Shown one piece after another: positions 1 through 6,872 of a stretch of DNA of 11,923 bases; the stretch's first letter is position 1, and every line of letters starts with the position of its first letter. A model generated the notes under the pieces. It was not told where the DNA came from. It did not search any database and saw only the letters and a program-made list of their open reading frames with translations. Location: positions 1 through 11,923 of the forward strand of contig JAJRTK010000244.1 of the NCBI GenBank assembly GCA_024278345.1, read 5' to 3'. A program made the position numbers and the translations under genes. This stretch comes from a bacterium (GTDB lineage: Bacteria; CSSED10-310; JAJRTK01).

Positions 1-549
1 ATAGACTACTTCAGGGATTCAGGAGGAGGCGCCACCGTTTCAGGCGGGGAGCCCATGCTCCATGTCCGTTTCCTCCGGCTCTTTCTCCCGGAGCTCGCCA
101 GCCGCGGCATCGGCGTCAACCTGGAGACTTGTGGTCTCTTCCGGTGGCCTGACATCCAAGATCTCCTGCCTTACCTGAATCTTGTTTATTTCGATCTCAA
201 GCATCTTGATTCCGGCGATCACCAGCGGCTTACCGGGAAGGAGAATAATGGGATCTTGGAAAATTTTCGGCGGCTTTCCAAGATTTTTCCGCACCTTCAG
301 GCAAGAATGCCCATCGTTCCCGGAATGAACGACGCACCAGCGCAGATCGTCAAGATCGCGAGGTTTTTGCGGAGTTGCCACCAAAAGACAATTCACTGCT
401 TGCCCTACCACAACTATGGTGAAGCCAAGTTGCCCCGCATCGGCTCTACCCTGAAACCGCTGGAGTTGGCAAGCGCGACCCCCGAAGAGATGGGGCGAGT
501 GGAGCGTCTCTTCCAGAAGGAGGAAATCCATGCCATCGTCTACGATTGA
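1..549 (+). CDS. Glycyl radical enzyme activating enzyme (radical SAM), 5'-truncated by window edge
   Basis: The reading frame is open from the first base and ends at TGA 547-549, giving 182 visible residues, so the N-terminal part (with the expected CxxxCxxC iron-sulfur motif) lies outside the window. Near the visible start is the string SGGGATVSGGEP, the SAM-binding GGEP region of PflA-type activases. Further on come VNLETCG, a YFDLKH strand and a late HCLPYHNYGEAK segment, all in the order seen in GRE activases. The known role of the family is to reduce SAM with a [4Fe-4S] cluster and abstract hydrogen from the glycine of its partner GRE. That partner is surely the next gene, which starts 20 bp before this one ends, so the two are translationally coupled. 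Activase-before-GRE is the less common order. Any ferredoxin-like cluster insert cannot be assessed. Confidence 0.93.
   Translation: MDYFRDSGGGATVSGGEPMLHVRFLRLFLPELASRGIGVNLETCGLFRWPDIQDLLPYLNLVYFDLKHLDSGDHQRLTGKENNGILENFRRLSKIFPHLQARMPIVPGMNDAPAQIVKIARFLRSCHQKTIHCLPYHNYGEAKLPRIGSTLKPLELASATPEEMGRVERLFQKEEIHAIVYD
517..523 (+). promoter_or_regulatory. Ribosome binding site of the glycyl radical enzyme
   Basis: AAGGAGG lies inside the end of the activase gene, six bases before the ATG at 530. This near-perfect Shine-Dalgarno fixes the GRE start and shows that it is translated independently as well as being coupled to the upstream gene. Confidence 0.8.
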
Positions 550-2962
550 TCTATCGCGCGGAGCTTCCCCCACCGCGGACTTCCCAAAAGGGGAGAAGAC
601 GGGAGATCATCACGGTTCCCGTGGGCGGCTCGCCAGGCTCAAATCCGCCGTCCAGTCCGCTCGGCCGGGGATCTGCCCGGAACGGGCGCTACTCTGGACC
701 GAGTGGTATCGAGACCGGAAGAATCGGGCCAAGCCACCCCTGATCCAGATCGCCTTGGCGCTCCGGCACGTCCTGCTCAACAAGACCACCGAGATCTACC
801 CCGATGAGATCATCGTCGGAAATTTTTCTTCCAGGCGTGTGGGTGGCTCCCTCTACCCGGAGCTTCACGGCCTTGTGGTCATGGAAGATCTCCTGCGCTT
901 TTCCACGCGCCGGACCAATCCACTGGAGCTCCGGCGCGTAGAGGCGTGGAAACTCCTCAAGACCGTTCCCTTCTGGCTTTTTCGTTTTCTGGCGATCCGG
1001 GCACATCCTACTCTCCGAGAAACACTGCGTTTCCTGGTGGGACAGCTCCGCTGCACTGATTACCTGATCAACGAATCCGCCGGTATCGCTCACCTTGCTC
1101 CTGACTATGCCAAGCTCGTGAGGCTCGGGACCGAGGGAATTGTCGCCGAAGCCATGGAGCGATCAAAGGCGTCGGCGGACGATGGTGCAAGGACTTTTTA
1201 CGAGGCGGTTGCCATCGCTGGAGAGAGCCTTGCCAGCTTCGGGGAAAGATATGCTGACCTGGCCCGGAACCGTGCGAAACAGGAAAGCGATCCGCGGGTT
1301 CGCCGCGACCTTGAGGAGATCGCACGGGTTTGTTGTCATGTTCCCAGAAAGGGCGCCCGCACCTTCCGGGAAGCGGTCCAATCCATCTTCTTCGCCCAGG
1401 TTGCCATCAACCTTGAAAGCCTGGACAACGCCATCTGCCCCGGGAGGCTGGATCAAATCCTGTGGCCTTATTACCAGCGAGAATGGGCAAACGGGCGCCT
1501 GACGCCTCCCCGGGCGAAGGAAATCCTCACCGCCTTTTGCATCAAGATGTCGGAGATCATTCCCGTTTTCTCCCAGCGTCTCACTCGTTTCCACGGCGGG
1601 ATGTTCAACGGTCAGGTGGTCACCGTGGGCGGCGTGGATGAGGAGGGCCGGGACGCCACCAATGAGTTGACCTACATCTTTTTGGAAATCATGGACGAGC
1701 TTCGGATGCGTCAGCCCAATTTCCATGCCAGGATGCACGAGGGTTCGCCAGTTGAATACAGGTCGAAGACAGCCGCTCTTTTGGCCCGCGGCGGCAATTC
1801 ACCGGCCCTTTACAACGACGACGTGATCGTTCCGGCCCTTTGTGGGCAAGGGTACGAGGTGACGGATGCCAGGAACTATACCGGCGTCGGCTGCGTCGAG
1901 CCCGTGGTCCAAGGGAAGAGCTTCGCCTCTACCGATGCGGCACTCTGCAACGTGCCCATCTTGCTTGAACTCGCACTCAACGAAGGAAAGAGATTCGGGG
2001 CTTGGCTCCGCTCCGGGGCGAAGACACCGCCAGTTTCCAAGATGACCCGTATGGCCGATATCAAACGGGCTTTTCAGGATCAGCTCCAGCACCGCATCGG
2101 GCGGCTCATCAAGGACCTCCACGCCATTGAAAGAGCGAACCGCGCCCTCCATCCCACGCCGCTCACCAGTATGCTCTTGGAGGGTTGCCTGGAGTCCGGT
2201 GTCTGCTCCACGGCGGGAGGCGCAAAATACAACTTCTCCGGAATCCAGTGCGTGGGGCCCGTGGATACGGGCGATGCTCTCTATGCCATCCAGCGGGTGG
2301 TGTTCGCCGAAAACCGCCTTGGCCTCAAGGAACTCGTGGACCTTTTGAATGACAACCTGAAAGACGAAACCTGGTTTGCGCGTCTTCGGGGGTTGCCAAA
2401 ATTTGGAAACGATTGCGCGGAAGTTGATGTCTGGACCGCCTGGGTCGTGGATCGGTTTGTGGATGTGTTGGAGGGATACTCCAGTACCCGTGGAGGCAAG
2501 TACGTCGCTGGGATCTACTCGGTGACGATTCATCAGCATTTCGGGAGCGTCACCGGAGCCATGGCCCATGGCCGGCAGCGTGGGGCGAGTTTTGCCTCTG
2601 GGATGGCCCCTGTCAACGGGATGGACAAGAAAGGGCCAACAGCTCTCTTCAACTCGGCGAACCGATTGAAGTTTCAGCGGATCAGCAATGGCGTCAACTT
2701 CAACGTCAAGTTTGATACTCACTGCCTCCGAGGGAACAAGGGCCCCCGGGTTTTGGAGAGCTTGCTTCGCACTTTCTTTCGGCGCGGCGGGATGCAGGTC
2801 CAGGTGAACGTCGTCGATCCTGCGGTTCTCCTGGAGGCGCGGGACCATCCGGAGAGATATCCGAACCTCTTGGTTCGAGTCTCGGGTTACTCGGCCTACT
2901 TCAATGACTTGACGCCAGAGATGAAAGACGAAATCATACAGAGATCCTGTCTGACAACATAA
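530..2962 (+). CDS. Glycyl radical enzyme (pyruvate formate-lyase superfamily), GCVE dehydratase/eliminase-type, substrate unknown
   Basis: The 810-residue product spans the PFL-like domain (about residues 35-660) and the C-terminal glycine-radical domain (about 680-792). The thiyl-radical loop reads GVGCVEP with Cys455 and Glu457. The radical motif RVSGYSAYF places the radical on Gly786, 24 residues from the C-terminus. In this family a Cys-x-Glu loop marks C-O, C-N, C-S or C-C bond eliminases and decarboxylases (glycerol or propanediol dehydratase, CutC, HypD, IslA, arylacetate decarboxylases), whereas true PFL has Cys-Cys. Other family strings are TVGGVDEEGRDATNEL, AGGAKYNFSGIQ and MDKKGPTALFNS. 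The segment after the Cys loop (QGKSFASTDAALCN) departs from the GWHDA pattern I recall for CutC/HypD-type enzymes, so I do not assign a substrate. The first ~35 residues are Gly/Ser/Pro-rich and do not look like a microcompartment targeting helix. No transporter or shell gene is visible. Oxygen-sensitive cytoplasmic enzyme. Confidence 0.95.
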   Translation: MPSSTIDLSRGASPTADFPKGEKTGDHHGSRGRLARLKSAVQSARPGICPERALLWTEWYRDRKNRAKPPLIQIALALRHVLLNKTTEIYPDEIIVGNFSSRRVGGSLYPELHGLVVMEDLLRFSTRRTNPLELRRVEAWKLLKTVPFWLFRFLAIRAHPTLRETLRFLVGQLRCTDYLINESAGIAHLAPDYAKLVRLGTEGIVAEAMERSKASADDGARTFYEAVAIAGESLASFGERYADLARNRAKQESDPRVRRDLEEIARVCCHVPRKGARTFREAVQSIFFAQVAINLESLDNAICPGRLDQILWPYYQREWANGRLTPPRAKEILTAFCIKMSEIIPVFSQRLTRFHGGMFNGQVVTVGGVDEEGRDATNELTYIFLEIMDELRMRQPNFHARMHEGSPVEYRSKTAALLARGGNSPALYNDDVIVPALCGQGYEVTDARNYTGVGCVEPVVQGKSFASTDAALCNVPILLELALNEGKRFGAWLRSGAKTPPVSKMTRMADIKRAFQDQLQHRIGRLIKDLHAIERANRALHPTPLTSMLLEGCLESGVCSTAGGAKYNFSGIQCVGPVDTGDALYAIQRVVFAENRLGLKELVDLLNDNLKDETWFARLRGLPKFGNDCAEVDVWTAWVVDRFVDVLEGYSSTRGGKYVAGIYSVTIHQHFGSVTGAMAHGRQRGASFASGMAPVNGMDKKGPTALFNSANRLKFQRISNGVNFNVKFDTHCLRGNKGPRVLESLLRTFFRRGGMQVQVNVVDPAVLLEARDHPERYPNLLVRVSGYSAYFNDLTPEMKDEIIQRSCLTT

Positions 2963-2977
2963 AAAGACAGGATTTTT
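2942..2977 (+). terminator. Rho-independent terminator overlapping the end of the GRE gene
   Basis: ATCCTGTC (2944-2951) pairs perfectly with GACAGGAT (2966-2973), and a G-U and an A-U pair can extend the stem outward by two. The 14-base loop contains the TAA stop at 2960-2962. The right arm runs into T residues 2973-2977. The left arm is the coding sequence for the last residues of the GRE, so the coding end doubles as terminator. It separates the activase-GRE unit from the phosphatase. Confidence 0.72.
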
Positions 2978-3157
2978 CCCTTGACGCACGGGTTATGCCA
3001 ATCTCCGCGGGCATTTCTGGAGTCCTTTCCTGTTTTGCCCTGGATGCACCGGTGGTGCTCCAGACTTGGGGCGTTGAACGGGAGAGGGGCGAAAATGGCG
3101 AACAGCGGGCGACGGACTGCGCCCGATGGGAGCGGAACGCAACAAGGATGCCAGGCG
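2978..3157 (+). other. Intergenic leader upstream of the phosphatase
   Basis: No gene is supported here, although the downstream frame is open back to 2981. The stretch holds a separated inverted repeat, TCTGGAG (3016-3022) with CTCCAGA (3058-3064), and inside it GCACC-GGT-GGTGC (3046-3058). I could not find a convincing sigma70 -35/-10 pair: a TTGACG at 2981 has no matching -10. AAGGA at 3144-3148 sits nine bases before the chosen phosphatase ATG. A promoter is expected because a terminator lies just upstream, but I cannot place it. Confidence 0.4.
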
Positions 3158-5386
3158 ATGAACCGACTCTGGAAATCAGGACTTTTTGTGGCGATGCTCT
3201 TATGCGTGGGCTGTGGATCTTCGGTGGAAGGCGCTTCTATCGTCCGGGGTCCTTATTTGCAGCTTGGTACGCCGACGAGCATGGTGGTCCGGTGGCGCAC
3301 CGATGTTCAGACTTCTTCGAGGGTCGATTACGGTCTTAGCCGGGAGCAACTGGGGCAGACGGTGATCAAGAATGAGTGGGTGACCGAGCACGAGGTTTGG
3401 ATCACCGGTCTGAAGCCCGGGACGAAATACTATTATGCCGTGGGCGACGGCACGGAAATCCTGGCCGGTGGCGATCTGGAGCATTTTTTCGTCACCTCGC
3501 CGCCCGTAGGCCTGCCGACCCCAACGCGGATCTGGCTTTTGGGGGATTCCGGGACGGCCAATGATGACGCTCGGGCGGTTCGGAATGCCTTTCTGGCGAA
3601 TGGAGGCAGCGGTCCTCCCGACCTATGGATCATGTTGGGGGACAACGCCTATCCCAACGGGACCGACAGCGAATACCAGGCCGCGGTTTTCGACATGTAC
3701 CCATCGGCTTTGGCGCAGTCGGCGCTTTGGCCTACTTTGGGCAACCACGATGGGCACACCTCCGATTCGGCCACCGAGACGGGACCCTACTACGACAGTT
3801 TCAGTCTGCCCGGGGCAGCGCAAGCCGGGGGAATCGCCTCGGGCACCGAAGCCTATTACTCGTTCGATTATGGGGACATCCATTTTGTTTGCCTGGAGAG
3901 CTACGAAACCGATCGTTCACCATCCGGTGCGATGTTGACCTGGCTTGAGGAGGATCTTGCTCAGACCGCGCAACGCTGGATCATTGCATTTTGGCACCAT
4001 CCACCTTACAGCAAGGGTTCGCACAACTCCGACAGTGATACGCGGATGACGGAGATGCGGGAAAACGTGCTCCCGATTCTCGATAGCTACGGAGTTGATC
4101 TCGTGCTCTCAGGCCATAGCCATTCGTACGAACGCTCTTTCTTGCTGGACGGGCATTACGGGACTTCCGACACGCTCCAGCCCTCCATGATCCTCGACGG
4201 TGGGGATGGGCGCGTCGATGGAGACGGTGCTTATGAGAAGCCCTCTTCAGGGAACGCCGCTATTCGAGAGGGAGCCGTCTACGTCGTTGCGGGGAGCTCG
4301 GGAAAGACTGGCGGTGGCTCCTTGAACCACTCGGTGATGTTGACTTCCTTCAGCCTGCTCGGTTCCGGGATCTTGGAAATCGATGGAAATCGCCTGCGGC
4401 TGCTTTCCCTCGATGCATCCGGTGTCGTGAGGGATCGGTTCACGATTCTCAAGGGCGCCGATCTGGATGCGCCGCGCTTGGTTTCGGCGACGGCGGACCT
4501 TGCCGCGCCCACGGAGGTCACCGTCCGCTTTTCCGAAGAGGTTGGCGTCGCATCCGCGACGAACCCGGGAAACTATTCCCTGAATCCGGCTCTCCCCATT
4601 GCGTCCGCAACCCTGGGAGTGGATGGAAAGAGCGTTGTCTTAATGACCACGGAGCTGTCACCGGCGGAAATCTACCAGCTCACGGCACCGGGCGTTCAAG
4701 ATCTTCAGGGGAACCCCGTGGGGTCGGCTAGTGTCGTGGAGCTCCGGCTTTGGAGTCAGGCCCAGGTTGCCTTTCAAGACGGAGCCGCTCCCGATGCCAG
4801 TTATGCGGGGACCCGGGATACTACCCTTCGGGAGAATAAGCCGGACAAGAACGAAGGGGCTTTGGACACGATCTTCATGGATGGCGACGATCCTTTTTTG
4901 AGTGGTAAAGATGTTGCGGCCTTGGTCGCATGGGACTTGTCCTCGATCCCGGCCGGTGCTCGAGCCCATGGCGCCTCTATCGCGTTCAATGTCACCAACG
5001 GGAGTTCCAAGGTCTACGAAATCTACGCCATGAACCGCCCCTGGAACGAGATGGAGGCTACATGGAACCGATTTGCCACGGGGGCCGGGTGGCAAACTGG
5101 CGGTGCCACGGGTCTACTGGATCAGGGTGTGACGCTGTTGGGCACGGTGGAGGCTCCCAATACCGGGCAGATCGTCGTTCCTCTCAATCCCAGAGGCGTC
5201 CGGGTGGTCCAGGATTGGATCGATTTTCCAGCGGAGAACCAGGGCTTCGTTTTGCGGAACGGGTCCGCCCGTAACGGTCTCGATCTCAGTTCCAGTGAGG
5301 CGTCCGCCGTCGCTCTTCGTCCCAGGCTCGAGCTTCAACTGGCGCTTCCCGGAACAGCGACGGTGGCGGTGCGGTCGCCATCATGA
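3158..5386 (+). CDS. Secreted purple acid phosphatase-like metallophosphoesterase with Ig-like and DNRLRE domains
   Basis: The frame is open from 2981, but ATG 3158 is preferred: it follows AAGGA by nine bases and begins a signal peptide (MNRLWKSGLFVAMLLCVGC), giving 742 residues. Cys19 could be lipidated, although the -3 residue is Cys rather than the usual Leu. Domains in order: fibronectin-III-like PAP N-domain (about 27-115); calcineurin-like phosphoesterase (122-325); an SbsA/Big_5-type Ig-like domain (about 437-525); and a DNRLRE/CBM96-like domain (about 535-735). The full metal-ligand set is present: GDSG (Asp130), GDNAY (Asp162, Tyr165), GNHD (Asn196, His197), His280-His281 and GHSH (His320, His322). 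Tyr165 matches the Fe(III)-binding Tyr of purple acid phosphatases. The likely role is hydrolysis of phosphate esters outside the cytoplasm, with the C-terminal domains used for surface or polymer attachment. The actual substrate is unknown. No sortase or PEP-CTERM signal is seen. It overlaps the opposite-strand gene by 6 bp. Confidence 0.92.
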   Translation: MNRLWKSGLFVAMLLCVGCGSSVEGASIVRGPYLQLGTPTSMVVRWRTDVQTSSRVDYGLSREQLGQTVIKNEWVTEHEVWITGLKPGTKYYYAVGDGTEILAGGDLEHFFVTSPPVGLPTPTRIWLLGDSGTANDDARAVRNAFLANGGSGPPDLWIMLGDNAYPNGTDSEYQAAVFDMYPSALAQSALWPTLGNHDGHTSDSATETGPYYDSFSLPGAAQAGGIASGTEAYYSFDYGDIHFVCLESYETDRSPSGAMLTWLEEDLAQTAQRWIIAFWHHPPYSKGSHNSDSDTRMTEMRENVLPILDSYGVDLVLSGHSHSYERSFLLDGHYGTSDTLQPSMILDGGDGRVDGDGAYEKPSSGNAAIREGAVYVVAGSSGKTGGGSLNHSVMLTSFSLLGSGILEIDGNRLRLLSLDASGVVRDRFTILKGADLDAPRLVSATADLAAPTEVTVRFSEEVGVASATNPGNYSLNPALPIASATLGVDGKSVVLMTTELSPAEIYQLTAPGVQDLQGNPVGSASVVELRLWSQAQVAFQDGAAPDASYAGTRDTTLRENKPDKNEGALDTIFMDGDDPFLSGKDVAALVAWDLSSIPAGARAHGASIAFNVTNGSSKVYEIYAMNRPWNEMEATWNRFATGAGWQTGGATGLLDQGVTLLGTVEAPNTGQIVVPLNPRGVRVVQDWIDFPAENQGFVLRNGSARNGLDLSSSEASAVALRPRLELQLALPGTATVAVRSPS

Positions 5387-6598
5387 AAGCCCATCGAGAT
5401 CCGCAAGGAACGCCTCGGCACAGGGGGGGCAGAGGCCGTGGGTGAACTGGGCCCCGGTTCGGTCGCTCACGTAGTGTTCGACGCTGACCCAATCGTCATC
5501 TTCGTTACGGATGCTCTTACACTCCGCGCAGATTGGCAAAAATCCTGCCAGCACCTTCGTCAGGGCTTTGTCGAGCCGTTCCTGCAAACAGGCTTGTTCC
5601 TTCAGCATATTCTTCCGCTCCGAAAGAGTCGCCGCCAGCAGTAAGGCTGACACGGAGATGGTGGCAAGGAATCCGTGAAGGGAGAGAAGGCTCCACTGGA
5701 GCGTCTCCATGGCAAAGGCTCCGCGGCCCATGAATGTGCCCCAGATGGAGATACTGGCCACGATGAAAACCGTGGTCACTGCTCCTCGCGGCCCGAACCG
5801 GAGAGTTGCCCAAATGATGAAGGGGAAGACCGTATAGCTCGAAGCTCTCACGGACGGAAAATCCAGGAGCCCGCCGTACACCATGGAACTCGTGATGAGA
5901 AGGAGCAGTGTCAGCAAGGCCGCCTCAAAGAAGCGGTAGCTCACAATCTCCCAGAGAGGCCGGACGCTCCAGGTGAGGAGTAGGGGAGTCACGATGAGCA
6001 TTCCCATTCCGTCCCCCAGCCACCAGCCCCACCAGGCCATGGGGAAGTTTGGGACGGACAGAACTTCCGCCACCCAGAGCCCCATGACCCCGAAGGTGGC
6101 GCTGATACCCGCGCTCACCGGTACCGCCAGAACCACGAATCCCAGAACGTCCTGGAGGCGGCCCATCTCCGACCGGAAGTCCACTGCCTTCTTGAGCAGG
6201 TAAGCGCCTGTCAGCGACTCCAGCGGATTCCCCACTGCCGTGGCCAAGCAAAAGGTCAAGGAGCTTCCTTCCATGAAATTGGTGAGAAACGCGCCAACGG
6301 CCAGAGCCGGCCAGACTCGAGGACCGTAAAGGACGACCGCCGCAAGACCGATGCCTGCGGTCGGCCAGACCAGGGTGACCGATTCTTGGTAGAAGGCCAG
6401 GGCCAACCCGATTTGCCCCGCTGCAACATAGAACGCGGCCAACACAACCTGAAGCAGCAGCTCTTCCGGCCAGTTCTTCGGAAAGGTGTTCTGCTCGAGA
6501 TCGGGAGGCGGTGTTGTCTCTGAGTCCAAAATTTCCGGCCCGGTGGTTTTATCGGGAGAATCAGCCAATGGATTGGCTCCTTTCCTCGCAGTGATCAT
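5381..6598 (-). CDS. MASE1-domain membrane sensor with C-terminal four-cysteine module
   Basis: The 405-residue product has a polar Pro-rich N-terminus of about 45 residues and then a multi-helix membrane region (about 48-330). That region carries MASE1 hallmarks: WPTAGIGLAAVVLYG, the WPALAVGAFLTNF segment, GNPLESLTGAYLL, and a WWLGDGMGMLIVTPLLL stretch. A short helical linker rich in Glu, Lys and Leu follows. The last ~50 residues read LPICAECKSIR ... FTHGLCPPC, with Cys357, Cys360, His387, Cys390 and Cys393. I recognise this C-x2-C ... H-G-x-C-x2-C module from the C-termini of many response-regulator, PAS and GAF proteins, but I know of no established function; a small metal knuckle is an inference. 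MASE1 normally senses a signal for a histidine kinase or GGDEF output, yet no such domain is present here. The ATG at 6598 has only a weak ribosome site; a TTG at codon 11 has a better one. Confidence 0.87.
   Translation of the reverse strand: MITARKGANPLADSPDKTTGPEILDSETTPPPDLEQNTFPKNWPEELLLQVVLAAFYVAAGQIGLALAFYQESVTLVWPTAGIGLAAVVLYGPRVWPALAVGAFLTNFMEGSSLTFCLATAVGNPLESLTGAYLLKKAVDFRSEMGRLQDVLGFVVLAVPVSAGISATFGVMGLWVAEVLSVPNFPMAWWGWWLGDGMGMLIVTPLLLTWSVRPLWEIVSYRFFEAALLTLLLLITSSMVYGGLLDFPSVRASSYTVFPFIIWATLRFGPRGAVTTVFIVASISIWGTFMGRGAFAMETLQWSLLSLHGFLATISVSALLLAATLSERKNMLKEQACLQERLDKALTKVLAGFLPICAECKSIRNEDDDWVSVEHYVSDRTGAQFTHGLCPPCAEAFLADLDGLS
6577..6586 (-). promoter_or_regulatory. Internal Shine-Dalgarno suggesting a TTG start at 6568 for the MASE1 gene
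   Basis: Read on the minus strand this is AGGAAAGGAG, with eight bases between GGAG and an in-frame TTG (6568-6566, codon 11). The upstream ATG at 6598 has only AGGG seven bases ahead. Translation may therefore begin at 6568, which would shorten the polar N-terminus by ten residues and leave every membrane helix intact. Confidence 0.45.
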
Positions 6599-6704
6599 CG
6601 ACTTGCCCTGTTTTCGCTTACCTTGTGGAAGTCGGTTGTAGACCGCCTTCAGGGCATCTTTTCCAAGAATCGCTTTTCCTTCTTATGGCCGGCGCACGAG
6701 TTCC

Positions 6705-6730
6705 CCGCCGCCGTCCGCCCGTCATCGCCC
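6705..6730. repeat. Imperfect intergenic repeat, copy 1
   Basis: This 26-base GC-rich stretch matches 9733-9758 at 21 positions by eye. Both copies begin CCGCCGCC and share a TC-rich, CCC-ending half, and both occur a short distance after a GAGTTCC string in non-coding DNA. It could be a decayed dispersed repeat or simply similar low-complexity GC sequence. Confidence 0.25.
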
Positions 6731-6773
6731 GGGATCTACGTCTGTGCCCTAGAAGCGTGCCGCTACCCAGAAG

Positions 6774-6801
6774 CTGACTTACTATACAATTGCTTTATAA
6801 A
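6774..6801 (+). promoter_or_regulatory. Candidate sigma70 promoter for the methyltransferase gene
   Basis: CTGACT (6774-6779, four of six) and TATAAA (6796-6801, five of six) are 16 bases apart, in an AT-rich island within GC-rich surroundings. The start would lie near 6808, leaving a leader of about 65 bases before ATG 6873. Confidence 0.42.
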
Positions 6802-6829
6802 CTATAGTTGTTGCCAAATTGCATGGCAA
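6800..6829. repeat. Palindrome and inverted repeat in the divergent control region
   Basis: AACTATAGTT (6800-6809) is a perfect 10-bp palindrome. It is followed by TTGCCA (6811-6816) and its inverted partner TGGCAA (6824-6829) around a seven-base spacer. Both lie over or just after the candidate promoters, so they could be operator sites. The palindrome also supplies the minus-strand -10, so part of this symmetry may simply be promoter sequence. Confidence 0.45.
6801..6829 (-). promoter_or_regulatory. Candidate sigma70 promoter for the MASE1 gene
   Basis: On the minus strand TTGCCA (6829-6824) and TATAGT (6806-6801) are each one base from consensus and are separated by exactly 17 bases. Transcription would begin near 6794, giving a leader of about 195 bases before the MASE1 ATG. 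It overlaps the plus-strand candidate promoter. Confidence 0.55.
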
Positions 6830-6860
6830 AGATGGCTCCAGCAATTTCCAATAAGATCAC

Positions 6861-6865
6861 AGGAG
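6861..6865 (+). promoter_or_regulatory. Ribosome binding site of the methyltransferase
   Basis: AGGAG stands seven bases ahead of ATG 6873. This fixes the start in the frame that encodes the first half of methyltransferase motif I. It argues against the longer but out-of-frame open stretch starting at 6808, whose first ~60 residues match nothing. Confidence 0.75.
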
Positions 6866-6872
6866 AGCTCTT

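Noticed and set aside
530-640. Microcompartment encapsulation peptide at the GRE N-terminus
   Set aside because: The extension is Gly/Ser/Pro-rich and not an amphipathic helix, and no shell genes are visible.
1799-2989. Long minus-strand open frame of 396 codons
   Set aside because: It lies antisense to the GRE gene, whose motifs are unmistakable; the minus-strand translation shows no recognisable domain and is a shadow of GC-rich coding sequence.
2981-3010. TTGACG at 2981 as a -35 for the phosphatase
   Set aside because: No A/T-rich -10 hexamer lies 15-19 bases downstream.
3016-3064. Riboswitch or structured leader ahead of the phosphatase
   Set aside because: Nested inverted repeats exist, but they match no riboswitch class I know and the stems are short.
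2981-3157. N-terminal extension of the phosphatase by 59 codons
   Set aside because: It would bury the signal peptide and lacks a ribosome site; ATG 3158 has AAGGA nine bases upstream.
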